DNA of 44,425 nucleotides from Candidatus Scalindua sediminis (GTDB lineage: Bacteria; Planctomycetota; Brocadiia; Brocadiales; Scalinduaceae). The position numbers and the translations under genes are program-made. The stretch is taken from positions 1 through 44,425 of the forward strand of contig VSDH01000027.1 in the NCBI GenBank assembly GCA_008636105.1, in the 5' to 3' direction. The notes beneath the pieces were generated by a model that did not search any database, was not told the DNA's origin, and saw only the letters and a list, made by a program, of their open reading frames with translations. Shown piece by piece: positions 26,134-34,885 of this stretch; position 1 is the first letter of the stretch; each line of letters begins with the position of its first letter.

Positions 26134-27270
26134 ATGAAGAAAAAAGCGTTGTTATGGAGTATCTTAGGTGCAGGGTTGATTAGTTTGGTGTTGGCTCAAA
26201 GCAGCAATGCCGGTTTTATACAGGGTACAAGGGTAAGAACAGATAATCCTTCCCCATTTCACGTCACGACATCGCCAGATGGGAAACTCTTAGTTGTAAC
26301 AAACCAATCAGGTCATAGTGTAACCTTAATAAACGCACAGACAAAAAAGATCATTGGAGAGATAGCAGTTGAGGTACAGCCTGAGGCTTCGGTAGTATCA
26401 CGTGATGGCCGTACTTTATATGTTTGTAATGCTGAGAGCGATAATGTATCAGTGATAGACATTGGTGGCAAGTCAGTAAAGAAAACCATAAAAGTAGGCG
26501 ATTGGCCATGTAGTGTCAAGTTATCAAAAGATGGAAGTAAGGCTTATGTAGTCTGTTCCGGTAACATGTGGAACTCCGTTGATATTATTGATACGTCTAA
26601 GAATGAAAAGGTTGGTGAGATCAAGACGTCACATTACGGCCCTCGAGACATCGCTATTTCGCCTGATGGGAAAACAGGTGCTATAATTAATGATTCTGTT
26701 GGTAGCATTAATAGGACGGTTGATTTCGTTGACCTTGCTTCAGGAAGGATTACCGAAACAAGGCCTATACATGGGAGTGCTAACTTGAGAGGAGTAGCAT
26801 ACACACCAGATGGGGCTTTTGTGCTTGTAACGATGGAGCAACCTAAGAACTGGTTACCTGTGTGCGAAGCAGAAAACGCTCAGATATTTTCAAACAATCT
26901 TGCTGTGTTAGAAACCAAGCCAGGTGGAAAAGTTGCCTGTATGCCTTTGGATGAGCATAACAACTATGATGGAAATCCTTATGGTTTAGCAGTTGATCCA
27001 GGTGGCAAGTATGTCTATATCGGGATAAGGAGTATGCATAGAGTAACGATTCTTGATCTGGCAAAGATGACTGATATCGTTGTTTCTAGCCCGCAGGAAG
27101 AATTGGATGATTTAAAGAATGACTTGACGCTTATGGTTGACTACCTGGTTCAGAGAGTGAATGTAGGTCTGGGGCCAAGTTCAGTTTGCCTGTCACCTGA
27201 TGGTAAAACTCTCTATGCTGCAAACTATTTTTCAAATAGCGTTTCAGTTATCAGTACTCCTACTGATTAA
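26134..27270 (+). CDS. hzsB: Hydrazine synthase beta subunit (seven-bladed beta-propeller)
   Basis: A signal peptide (about residues 1-27, LVLAQSSNAG) is followed by a YVTN-type beta-propeller: repeated blades such as GKLLVVTNQSGHSVTLINAQT, GRTLYVCNAESDNVSVIDIG and GKTLYAANYFSNSVSVIST. It has no heme motif. In Kuenenia the homologue is kuste2859, the beta subunit of the (alpha-beta-gamma)2 complex that makes hydrazine from NO and ammonium in the anammoxosome. Some papers call this gene hzsC. GGAGGTG upstream supports the ATG. The gamma gene follows after 62 bases, so beta and gamma are separate here. Length 378 residues fits the family. Confidence 0.92.
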   Translation: MKKKALLWSILGAGLISLVLAQSSNAGFIQGTRVRTDNPSPFHVTTSPDGKLLVVTNQSGHSVTLINAQTKKIIGEIAVEVQPEASVVSRDGRTLYVCNAESDNVSVIDIGGKSVKKTIKVGDWPCSVKLSKDGSKAYVVCSGNMWNSVDIIDTSKNEKVGEIKTSHYGPRDIAISPDGKTGAIINDSVGSINRTVDFVDLASGRITETRPIHGSANLRGVAYTPDGAFVLVTMEQPKNWLPVCEAENAQIFSNNLAVLETKPGGKVACMPLDEHNNYDGNPYGLAVDPGGKYVYIGIRSMHRVTILDLAKMTDIVVSSPQEELDDLKNDLTLMVDYLVQRVNVGLGPSSVCLSPDGKTLYAANYFSNSVSVISTPTD

Positions 27271-27332
27271 TTAGCAAGTTGTCTTTCCACATTTAGTAAA
27301 GGAAATAACCTTTAATAAGAAGGAGGTCAGTA

Positions 27333-28358
27333 ATGAAGAAAGCATTTTTATTTGGTTTAATTGCTGGGCTGTGTTTAATAGGCGCTTCAGCGCCGATGGA
27401 TATGGCAGGTGCAGGAGAGGCGAAGGTTATAGCCACTATCCAGACAGGCCCTGAGTGGGAACCGCTCGAAAGGGGTGAGCCGTTGACAGTCCCTGAAGTA
27501 CACTACAGGGTAAAACACTCACCATATAAGAGCGAATTGGTAAGATACGGGCAGTTTATATTTAACGAGGCATCATGGACACTGCAGGGCGAATATTCAT
27601 GTGCAAGCTGCCACTATGAAAGAGGCCAGACAACAGGATTGATATGGGATCTTGGAGATGAAGGCTGGGGCAGCTGGAAGAATGTGAAGTATATTCGTGG
27701 TGGAAGGTATCTGCCTCCATTCAGGCATGAGGGATTTACGGGTCATCCGGATGAGATAGTTGGAGCAGCTTCATCGATTGACAGGGTATGTGGACGTGAC
27801 CCTGGGTTCGTATTCAGGAGTGAGAATTTCTCTCCTGAGAGGTTAGAGGCTTTGATTGCATACATAAGGTCATTGGAGTTTACTGGTAGTCCGTTCAGGA
27901 ATGAAGATGGATCATTGACGGCAGCAGCGCAGAGAGGCTGGAAGGTATTTAGTGATACGAAGGTTGGATGTATAGAGTGTCATCCTGGAGATCCAAAGAA
28001 TCCAAGGGCATTGTTTAGCGATGCACAGACACATGATGTAGGGACAGGTAGAGTTGGTAAGGATGGATTCAGGACAACACCAGGAGCAGTATTTAACACG
28101 ACGGCACTGGAAGCGGGAGTTGACCCATATGGTGAGGAATACGATGTACCTATTATAGGCCTGGATCTCGTGAAGGAATTTGATACACCTACGTTGAGGG
28201 ACATCTATGCATCAGGTACGTATTTCCATGATGGGAGTGCACAGACTTTGATGTCTACGATAGATAATACTACAAACACCATGGACATGCATGGAGTTAC
28301 GTCACATTTAAGTGAAAGCCAGTTACAAGACCTTGTTGAGTTCATGAAGGCTTTATAA
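27333..28358 (+). CDS. hzsC: Hydrazine synthase gamma subunit (diheme cytochrome, CCP/MauG-like)
   Basis: A signal peptide (about residues 1-29) precedes a diheme cytochrome c peroxidase-type fold with two c-heme sites, CASCH (residues 90-94) and CIECH (about 213-217). The second half reads PTLRDIYASGTYFHDGSAQTLM, typical of MauG/CCP proteins. The Kuenenia homologue is kuste2860; its active heme is proposed to reduce NO to hydroxylamine before the alpha subunit condenses it with ammonium. Some papers name it hzsB. AGGAGGT upstream supports the start. It lies between beta and alpha in the operon, with a stem-loop in the 116-base gap before alpha. Confidence 0.92.
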   Translation: MKKAFLFGLIAGLCLIGASAPMDMAGAGEAKVIATIQTGPEWEPLERGEPLTVPEVHYRVKHSPYKSELVRYGQFIFNEASWTLQGEYSCASCHYERGQTTGLIWDLGDEGWGSWKNVKYIRGGRYLPPFRHEGFTGHPDEIVGAASSIDRVCGRDPGFVFRSENFSPERLEALIAYIRSLEFTGSPFRNEDGSLTAAAQRGWKVFSDTKVGCIECHPGDPKNPRALFSDAQTHDVGTGRVGKDGFRTTPGAVFNTTALEAGVDPYGEEYDVPIIGLDLVKEFDTPTLRDIYASGTYFHDGSAQTLMSTIDNTTNTMDMHGVTSHLSESQLQDLVEFMKAL

Positions 28359-28370
28359 AGGTTTTTTTGC

Positions 28371-28406
28371 AGAGAAATAGTCTCCATTAAATGGGGACTA
28401 CTCTCT
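28371..28406 (+). other. Intercistronic stem-loop between HZS gamma and alpha
   Basis: AGTCTCCAT (28379-28387) pairs with ATGGGGACT (28391-28399) over a TAA loop, extended by AGAGA and TCTCT at the base. No U-run follows, so it is more likely an mRNA processing or stability element that adjusts subunit ratios than a terminator. Confidence 0.5.
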
Positions 28407-28474
28407 ACAATTAAGAAAGAAAGTTTTATTACGCTTTAATTTATTTAGAAAAAAGGAAAGGAGTAAACCAACTT

Positions 28475-30886
28475 ATGAAGAAGAGATTTTTAGCATCAAT
28501 GACTCTAGTTGGTATTATGGTTATAGGGGGGCTTTTTAGTAATTGCCAGGCGCAGGTTATGACTGGCGGTCATAAGCCCGGTAAGGCCATATGGGGTGAT
28601 TATTGGGGCATGGCAAAAGAGGTTCAGGGAGCTATTGACACAGTAGTTTTTACCCAATCAAAACCTACATTGAAAGGCGACCCATACCATCAATACCCGG
28701 CTTATGTTTCAAACGATAGCAGAATTGTCTCATATAACATGAAGTCAAGGAAATTAAACGTATTAACTAAGGATTTCCAGAGCGCTTATGATCCTTGCCT
28801 TTTCTGGGATGGTACAAAGATTGCATTTGCGGGTGTTCACAAAAAAGGTGGTGGCAGTCAGTTATGGGAGATGAATATTGATGGTTCAAACCTAAGACAG
28901 TTGACTGATGCGCCTGGTATATTCAGGAGCCCTCTCTACTATGCTGCCGGTGCTATAGAGGAAGGTAAAGGTAGGGTAATCTCAAGAGACAGATACTTCG
29001 AAGGTGATTGGGCTGTACGTGGTGAGGTTGAAAAGATGGGTTTCCTGATGTGTATTTATTCTCCTGAGGGAGAAATGGATGAGTTTGGCAGACCATTCGC
29101 TTTTGACGTATACAGGCTTGATCCGCAGGGTGGAAAGTCAATGGAACGTATCTGTGGTCATGTATTAGTAGGTCTCGAGATGAAAAATCTTAACACTGTT
29201 ATTGACCAGATCACTTACAATTTAAGTTCAAATTTTGATCCTGCACTGACTCGTGATGGAAACATCTTGTACAGCAGTACACAGGCAAATGGTACTCATA
29301 ATAATTCTAATGGTAGCATATGCCTGTTAGTTAACAACTGGACTGGCGCTTTACCAAGACACATCTATGGTAATGAGACCAGTGAGCAGCCTGATACTCC
29401 AAAGATTCAGGCAAAAGAGGCTGTAGATGGTTACATTTATTACATTGAGGCTCTGGACAGTAATTCTGGTATAGGTAATCTTGCCAGGGTAAGCTGGACA
29501 ACTCCTCATGCGAAGACACACTCCAGACTGAGCAATGATGGAAGACTCTATAGAAGTCCGCATCCAGTGCCTGATGGACGTTTAATGGTTTCTTCTGCTG
29601 AAAGACGTGATTTCGGGATATATTGGTTCGATAAGGATAATGGCACAGTGGGTAAACTAGTTTATGATGATCCAGAGTGGAATGATCATCAGCCAGAGCC
29701 TGTATATACACGTTATAAACCAAGATGGATAAATGCATTTACAGCAGGAAATGAGTTTGGTGTTACAACAGTGACCTATCAGCCGTTTGACCAGGTTAGG
29801 GTTGAAGGATATCCTCACTCATGGAGTACAACCATATGCTTCGATACGACCCTGACGAATATGCCAATTGGACCTTATCCTCAGCAGAGAACAAAGGTAA
29901 TGCAGCATGGCGACATTAAGGCCATAAGGGTCCTTAATGGGATACAGACTAAAGAGCCGGATTCCAGCAGGTATATACAGGGTGCTGGTAGCCATCTTCT
30001 TGGTGGCGCAAAATCAAGCTCAAACTCTGGTACATCTTTCTCACAAAGACGTATGTTTGGTTATCAGTATGTTGAGGATGATGGTTCTGTTGTAAGCTCA
30101 CATCCAGGTGACGAGCCTTATTGTGCTCAGATTCTGGACGACAGAGGTATGTCAGTACAGACTCAACTGGCATGGGCATATGTAAGGCCTTATGGTGGAA
30201 GAATTTGTACAGGCTGTCACTGGGGTTCTTATGATAAGAAAGGTTACAAAAACCTTCATACAAAAGCGCTTTATAACTGGTGGTACAGTGACTTGAGCCA
30301 TTACGATTCTCCGTTCATGTGGGGATATTTGAATATTGACAAAAAAGGGAAATATGCCGGAGTAAAGCATGGAGATAGCGTTATGGTTCCATCTGACGTT
30401 TATTATGGTGGTCCTTCAGGAACAACCTCAGCTACAGTTGAAGGTCTTTACATAGACAAACTGAGAACAATTGATTTCAGAAGGGACATACAACCATTAA
30501 TAGACGCGAAGTGTGCTAGCTGCCATGGTTCAAGTCAGGGACCTAATCTGAGTGGTAGTACAGATCTGGTATCTGTTAATGGCATAGCTGCTTTCAGCAA
30601 GTCTTATAACAGTTTACTGGCACCTCAGAGAGAGAAGGATAGAAACCTTGGCGGTAGATATGTAAATCCAAGTTCAGCAATCAATAGTTTGCTTATATGG
30701 CGTTTATATGAGGAACCTTTGTCACAGTTTGAGCCAAGAACGAGTCCTATCCCGGTAGAAGGAAGGGTTATGCACAACAAGTTGTTGACACCAGAAGAAA
30801 GGTTCATGTTTGTTGAATGGGTAGATCTGGGTGCACAATGGGATAACATACAGGGTCCAGACCCTTACCCGGGTTATCGCAGATAA
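28475..30886 (+). CDS. hzsA: Hydrazine synthase alpha subunit (catalytic, diheme)
   Basis: The mature start (GGHKPGKAIWGDYWGMAKEV after a signal peptide of about 27 residues) is characteristic of HzsA, the marker gene of anammox. Two c-heme motifs are present, CTGCH (578-582) and CASCH (680-684), as in Kuenenia kuste2861, with a large propeller-like domain before them. The alpha subunit carries the site where hydroxylamine and ammonia become hydrazine. The length (803 residues) matches the family. AAAGGAG at 28456-28462 serves the ATG. It ends the HZS operon: a strong terminator follows within 45 bases. Confidence 0.96.
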   Translation: MKKRFLASMTLVGIMVIGGLFSNCQAQVMTGGHKPGKAIWGDYWGMAKEVQGAIDTVVFTQSKPTLKGDPYHQYPAYVSNDSRIVSYNMKSRKLNVLTKDFQSAYDPCLFWDGTKIAFAGVHKKGGGSQLWEMNIDGSNLRQLTDAPGIFRSPLYYAAGAIEEGKGRVISRDRYFEGDWAVRGEVEKMGFLMCIYSPEGEMDEFGRPFAFDVYRLDPQGGKSMERICGHVLVGLEMKNLNTVIDQITYNLSSNFDPALTRDGNILYSSTQANGTHNNSNGSICLLVNNWTGALPRHIYGNETSEQPDTPKIQAKEAVDGYIYYIEALDSNSGIGNLARVSWTTPHAKTHSRLSNDGRLYRSPHPVPDGRLMVSSAERRDFGIYWFDKDNGTVGKLVYDDPEWNDHQPEPVYTRYKPRWINAFTAGNEFGVTTVTYQPFDQVRVEGYPHSWSTTICFDTTLTNMPIGPYPQQRTKVMQHGDIKAIRVLNGIQTKEPDSSRYIQGAGSHLLGGAKSSSNSGTSFSQRRMFGYQYVEDDGSVVSSHPGDEPYCAQILDDRGMSVQTQLAWAYVRPYGGRICTGCHWGSYDKKGYKNLHTKALYNWWYSDLSHYDSPFMWGYLNIDKKGKYAGVKHGDSVMVPSDVYYGGPSGTTSATVEGLYIDKLRTIDFRRDIQPLIDAKCASCHGSSQGPNLSGSTDLVSVNGIAAFSKSYNSLLAPQREKDRNLGGRYVNPSSAINSLLIWRLYEEPLSQFEPRTSPIPVEGRVMHNKLLTPEERFMFVEWVDLGAQWDNIQGPDPYPGYRR

Positions 30887-30930
30887 AGGGAATCGTTATT
30901 ATAGATTTCTTTCTGCTTAAGTTCGTTTTT

Positions 30931-30972
30931 AAGCTGGCATAGGGTATTAAAACTATGCCAGCTTTTTTTTTA
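30931..30972 (+). terminator. Intrinsic terminator after hzsA
   Basis: AAGCTGGCATAG (30931-30942) and CTATGCCAGCTT (30953-30964) form a perfect 12-bp stem with a ten-base loop, followed by eight T. It cleanly ends the HZS operon. Confidence 0.93.
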
Positions 30973-30992
30973 ATCCTTTGTTTAAAATCCTA

Positions 30993-31020
30993 TTGACAAG
31001 TAAACGCGTATAAGTATAAT
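30993..31020 (+). promoter_or_regulatory. Consensus sigma70-type promoter for the octaheme gene at 31135
   Basis: TTGACA (30993-30998), a 16-base spacer and TATAAT (31015-31020); both hexamers are perfect. It starts 20 bases after the hzsA terminator and gives a leader of about 108 nt. Confidence 0.7.
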
Positions 31021-31134
31021 AACGCAGCCTCAGTCAATGAAGGGGGGGGTGATGTGTTTTTTATAAACCATAGGTTTGTAGTGTTATAGATAAATTTCAA
31101 CCGGTTAATATTGGAATGGAAAGGAGAATAAAGT

Positions 31135-32703
31135 ATGACGCATTTAGTACGAAGATTTAGTGCATGTGTTAGCATACTAGCGATGGCTGCAACATGTACG
31201 TTGATTTCTGCAAATTTCTGTAAAAACGCATATGCTCAAGAGGAAGCTGCTCCTACGTTTCAGGATGTGGCATCTTCGATTTATGGTCAAGATGTTGGTG
31301 ATGATGACTCAGGTGTAAATTATGTGTTTGGTTTGACTGCGCGATATACAGGGCCAGATAAAACACTACCAGGTGAAGGTAAGTTTAAGAACATATTTTA
31401 TTACTTACCAATAACGGCGATGTACTATAATCCTGATGATTACTATGTATCAACTCAGGCGGTTGAGGGTGAATTCAAGACAGATGAATGTGTTTTGTGT
31501 CATACCGTGCAGACACCTCGCATCGTAGTCGATTGGAAAGCGAGTAAGCATTCAAAGACTGGAAAGACGGATGCGATGGAAAAGGAACAGGTAGTTGGTT
31601 GTGATGCCTGCCATGGTAAAAATCATATGGAATTAAGAATGCCTACCCACGGAGTTTGCGGCGAATGTCATAAAAAGGAGCACGGCGAGCATATAGCTGG
31701 CGGACAGGGATCACATTCTCCTACTCATATATGGGACGTTTCGGTTACTGAATTTGCATGGCAGATAGGAAAACCAGGTGAAGAGGTAGCCGGATGTGCA
31801 CAATGTCATGGTATTGCTGGAAATAGGTGTGATGGTTGTCATACCAGGCACCAATTTAAACCTTCAGAGGCCAGGAAACCTGATACCTGTGGTGTCTGCC
31901 ATATGGGTGTTGACCATTATGAATATGAGTTCTGGTACAACTCATATCATGGAAAGATATATATGATGGAAGGTGATACATGGGATTGGGATAAGAAGAT
32001 GAAACCACAGAATTACCGAACACCAACCTGTGCATACTGCCATATGGGAGAAAATGGCAATCACAATGTACAGAATGCTTCAACTGAATATGCACACATG
32101 GGTATGTTTCAGCTTAATAGAGGTGCGCCAAAGCATAAGGCAAAGAGAGATGCCTGGGTAAAGAAATGTCAGGGATGTCATTCTCCGCGCTGGGCGAAGT
32201 TGCATCTAGAAGCTATGGATGAACAGATAAATATCAGCTTCACAAAATGGCGTGAGGCGGTTAATATACTTGTTGGATTGTATCTGGAAGGATTGCTCGA
32301 TCCAATGCCGGCTGACCTTGCACCTGACTGGACTGGCGGTCACACGATGAACCTGTTACCAGGCGGCGCACCAAGGTTCTATAACGTATCAGATATAGAG
32401 AGAATGTGTGTAGAGATGATTGTTTACCAGGTGACTGCAGTATACAAGGCCGCAGCGCATTTCTCAATTGATGATGTTACGTATAACAGAGGCGCTTTCC
32501 CTCAGGATAGAAAACTCATTGAAATTAAATCTGAGGCTTCTAAATTAAGAAGATTTGCAACACTTGAGAAAGAGGTCGGTATAGAACATAAGGCCTATGA
32601 TTTCTGGAAACATGGTGAATACACTGATTTGCTTACTGGTTATAAGAGAAAAGAAGGTGATTATGATGAAAGTGATCCTGGTGCTGCAGGTGAGCATCAT
32701 TAA
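31135..32703 (+). CDS. HAO-like octaheme cytochrome c
   Basis: A signal peptide (about residues 1-35, ending AYAQEE) precedes eight CXXCH motifs: CVLCH, CDACH, CGECH, CAQCH, CDGCH, CGVCH, CAYCH and CQGCH, the hydroxylamine oxidoreductase pattern. The fourth (residues 221-225) would hold heme P460. A tyrosine at position 450 (DVTYNRGAF) aligns by eye with the residue that cross-links P460 in oxidative HAO enzymes. Thus an oxidative role, on hydroxylamine or hydrazine, is more likely than nitrite reduction. Anammox genomes carry about ten HAO-like paralogues, and I cannot say which this is. It has its own promoter and terminator, directly after hydrazine synthase. Confidence 0.88.
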   Translation: MTHLVRRFSACVSILAMAATCTLISANFCKNAYAQEEAAPTFQDVASSIYGQDVGDDDSGVNYVFGLTARYTGPDKTLPGEGKFKNIFYYLPITAMYYNPDDYYVSTQAVEGEFKTDECVLCHTVQTPRIVVDWKASKHSKTGKTDAMEKEQVVGCDACHGKNHMELRMPTHGVCGECHKKEHGEHIAGGQGSHSPTHIWDVSVTEFAWQIGKPGEEVAGCAQCHGIAGNRCDGCHTRHQFKPSEARKPDTCGVCHMGVDHYEYEFWYNSYHGKIYMMEGDTWDWDKKMKPQNYRTPTCAYCHMGENGNHNVQNASTEYAHMGMFQLNRGAPKHKAKRDAWVKKCQGCHSPRWAKLHLEAMDEQINISFTKWREAVNILVGLYLEGLLDPMPADLAPDWTGGHTMNLLPGGAPRFYNVSDIERMCVEMIVYQVTAVYKAAAHFSIDDVTYNRGAFPQDRKLIEIKSEASKLRRFATLEKEVGIEHKAYDFWKHGEYTDLLTGYKRKEGDYDESDPGAAGEHH

Positions 32704-32734
32704 TTTGTTGTGAGTAACCTAGTAGTATTAAGGA

Positions 32735-32772
32735 GGGTAGCACGGATATTTCTAATCTGTGCTACCCTTTTT
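32735..32772 (+). terminator. Intrinsic terminator after the octaheme gene
   Basis: GGGTAGCACGGAT (32735-32747) pairs with ATCTGTGCTACCC (32755-32767) with one G-T pair, followed by TTTTT. It lies 23 bases before the trpB start, so trpB probably needs its own initiation or read-through. Confidence 0.85.
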
Positions 32773-32794
32773 ATATTAGAGGGAGTTTTAAGTT

Positions 32795-34036
32795 ATGAGT
32801 ACTATAACAACAAAGGAAAAACAGCTTAAAGAAGAATCATGTGAGAAAAGTCTTCCAGACAAAAGCGGACACTTTGGAAAATATGGCGGAAGATTCGTAC
32901 CAGAAACCTTAATACCAGCCCTGGAACAACTTGAGAGGGAGTATCTTAAGGCTAAAGAGGATTCGAAGTTCAATGATGAATTAAAGTATTATTTAAGAGA
33001 GTATGTAGGTAGACCATCTCCTCTATATTTCGCAAAAAGGTTAACAGAGAAATTAAATGGTGCAAAAATCTATCTAAAGAGAGAAGACTTGAATCATACT
33101 GGTGCTCACAAGATTAATAATACATTAGGACAAATATTACTTGCTATCAGAATGGGAAAGGAACGAATTATTGCTGAAACTGGTGCCGGGCAACACGGTG
33201 TTGCTACAGCAACGGCAGCCGCTATGTTTGGTATGAAATGTGATGTGTATATGGGTGAAGAAGACATGCGACGCCAGTCTTTAAATGTATTTAGAATGAA
33301 ATTGCTGGGGGCGAATGTAATTCCCGTAAAAACAGGTTCAAAAACGCTTAAGGATGCAACCAATGAGGCACTCCGAGATTGGATGGCATCTGTAAAAAAT
33401 ACGCACTATATAATTGGTTCTGTTGTGGGTCCTCATCCGTATCCGATGATGGTCAGGGATTTCCAGACCATAATTGGTCGGGAAGCAAAGGAACAAATCC
33501 AGAAGGCAGAAGGTCAGTTGCCAGATTACATAATAGCATGTGTTGGTGGTGGTAGTAACTCAATAGGGATTTTTTATCCTTTTATTGAAGATACAGGAGT
33601 GAAGTTAATAGGTGTAGAGGCTGGCGGGCTCGGCTTTGATGCTGGACAACATGCAGCAACGCTTTCAAAGGGTGAAAGTGGAATACTTCATGGAAGCTTG
33701 AGTTATGTTTTACAGGATGACGATGGACAAACGTCAGAGGTACACTCAATCTCTGCAGGTTTGGATTATCCGGGAGTCGGGCCGGAACATAGCTATTTAA
33801 AAGATACGAAAAGAGCAGAATATGTCTCAGTCACAGATGATGAGGCAGTAGATGCATTCAATTTATGTGCACATTTAGAAGGTATAATCCCCGCACTTGA
33901 AGCAGCGCATGCAATAGCGTATACGGTCAAGTTTGCACCGTCGGTTGCCAAAGATAAGATTATTGTGGTAAATCTCTCTGGAAGTGGAGACAAGGATTCC
34001 TTTGAGGTTGCAAAAAAGTTGGAAATGAAAATCTAG
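32795..34036 (+). CDS. trpB: Tryptophan synthase beta chain
   Basis: The sequence holds [12 protein letters not shown] near the start, [18 protein letters not shown] with the PLP-binding lysine, [16 protein letters not shown], the phosphate-binding [11 protein letters not shown], and [14 protein letters not shown]. It condenses indole with serine. The length (413) is that of TrpB1, partner of TrpA. GGGAG precedes the ATG at 32795. The matching trpA is 1.7 kb downstream: a RAYT element and a methyltransferase gene lie between, an unusual break of the trpBA pair. Confidence 0.96.
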   Translation: MSTITTKEKQLKEESCEKSLPDKSGHFGKYGGRFVPETLIPALEQLEREYLKAKEDSKFNDELKYYLREYVGRPSPLYFAKRLTEKLNGAKIYLKREDLNHTGAHKINNTLGQILLAIRMGKERIIAETGAGQHGVATATAAAMFGMKCDVYMGEEDMRRQSLNVFRMKLLGANVIPVKTGSKTLKDATNEALRDWMASVKNTHYIIGSVVGPHPYPMMVRDFQTIIGREAKEQIQKAEGQLPDYIIACVGGGSNSIGIFYPFIEDTGVKLIGVEAGGLGFDAGQHAATLSKGESGILHGSLSYVLQDDDGQTSEVHSISAGLDYPGVGPEHSYLKDTKRAEYVSVTDDEAVDAFNLCAHLEGIIPALEAAHAIAYTVKFAPSVAKDKIIVVNLSGSGDKDSFEVAKKLEMKI

Positions 34037-34114
34037 CTTATGGCTATAAAATCCAACGGAATTCCACTTGGTGTTGCGCAATTACGTTTAACATGCCTCA
34101 GATTTCTAAGTAAA

Positions 34115-34184
34115 TTCAACGAACATAAAGTTCGTTGTCTACCATTAAATGAAGACGGTAGACAACGAGGTTTTACCTCGTTGA
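34115..34184. repeat. REP unit 1 (three consecutive hairpins), upstream of RAYT
   Basis: Three hairpins stand in a row: CAACGAAC/GTTCGTTG, GTCTACC/GGTAGAC and CAACGAGG/CCTCGTTG. Copies 2 and 3 lie downstream of the transposase gene at 34699-34768 and 34786-34859. Confidence 0.8.
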
Positions 34185-34209
34185 CATATTTGTTAATACG
34201 GATTTTTCA

Positions 34210-34698
34210 ATGCCAATATACACAAAAAGAAGAAATATAAGACTCAATAAAATGGCATATCAAGGACCTCTTACAATAGCCCTGACCCTTTGCTTTCACA
34301 AAGGTATAGATGTTATCGAGGCGGATTTATCTGATAAAGTCTTAGAAGTTATAAATTATGTTAAAGGCAAATACGATCTTGATATCTATGCCTATTGTTT
34401 AATGCCTGACCATTTGCATTTATTAGTTAGTCTTAAAGATGATAAACGTAATATATTGGATATAGTCAAACATTTCAAAAGTAAGGTCTCATTTGAATTA
34501 AAGGGAAGGTGTACTGCAAAACAATTATGGCAGGATAGATTTTACGACCATGTTTTGCGAAAGGACGAAGATATTTATAAACAAGCAAGATATATTTTGG
34601 AAAACCCGGTGCGTAAGGGTCTTGTTATAGATTTTATGGAATATAAATGCATGGGTGGTCTTTATTTTGAGGAATTAAAGAATGCGCATTTGATGTAA
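34210..34698 (+). CDS. REP-associated tyrosine transposase (RAYT, Y1/IS200-like)
   Basis: The segment CLMPDHLHLLV is the HUH nuclease motif of TnpA_REP proteins. LWQDRFYDHVLRKDEDIYKQARYILENPVRKGLV carries the C-terminal family signature with the likely catalytic tyrosine. RAYTs are single-strand nucleases that move or maintain REP hairpins. The length of 162 residues is normal and the motif residues are intact, so it may be active. It sits between three REP units, the classic 'REPtron' layout, inside the trpB-trpA interval. Either ATG at 34210 or the one at 34252 may be the true start; I keep the first. Confidence 0.88.
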   Translation: MPIYTKRRNIRLNKMAYQGPLTIALTLCFHKGIDVIEADLSDKVLEVINYVKGKYDLDIYAYCLMPDHLHLLVSLKDDKRNILDIVKHFKSKVSFELKGRCTAKQLWQDRFYDHVLRKDEDIYKQARYILENPVRKGLVIDFMEYKCMGGLYFEELKNAHLM

Positions 34699-34768
34699 TT
34701 CAACGGACATAAAGTTCGTTGCCTACCATTAAACGAAGACGGTAGCCAACGAGGTTTTACCTCGTTGA
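34699..34768. repeat. REP unit 2, directly after the RAYT gene
   Basis: It begins at the RAYT stop codon and repeats unit 1 with few changes (CAACGGAC/GTTCGTTG, CTACC/GGTAG, CAACGAGG/CCTCGTTG). It is in the same orientation as unit 1, and roughly 90 percent identical by eye. Confidence 0.8.
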
Positions 34769-34785
34769 AATCAACGTACTATATA

Positions 34786-34859
34786 TTCAACGGGACATAA
34801 ACCTCGTTGTCTACCATAAAAGCGAACCTCGGGCAGCCAACGAAGTTTCACCTCGTTGA
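34786..34859. repeat. REP unit 3, degenerate
   Basis: It starts CAACGGGACATAAACC and ends CACCTCGTTGA, with a decayed middle hairpin. The unit lies just before the methyltransferase start at 34886. Confidence 0.65.
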
Positions 34860-34885
34860 GATCTACTTTTACAAAGGATATTAGT

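Noticed and set aside
29331..29738. Minus-strand frames opposite hzsA
   Set aside because: They are shadow frames of a well-supported conserved gene.
34115..34859. CRISPR array
   Set aside because: The units are about 70 bases, composed of hairpins, separated by a transposase gene and one short gap; there is no regular spacer pattern and no cas gene.
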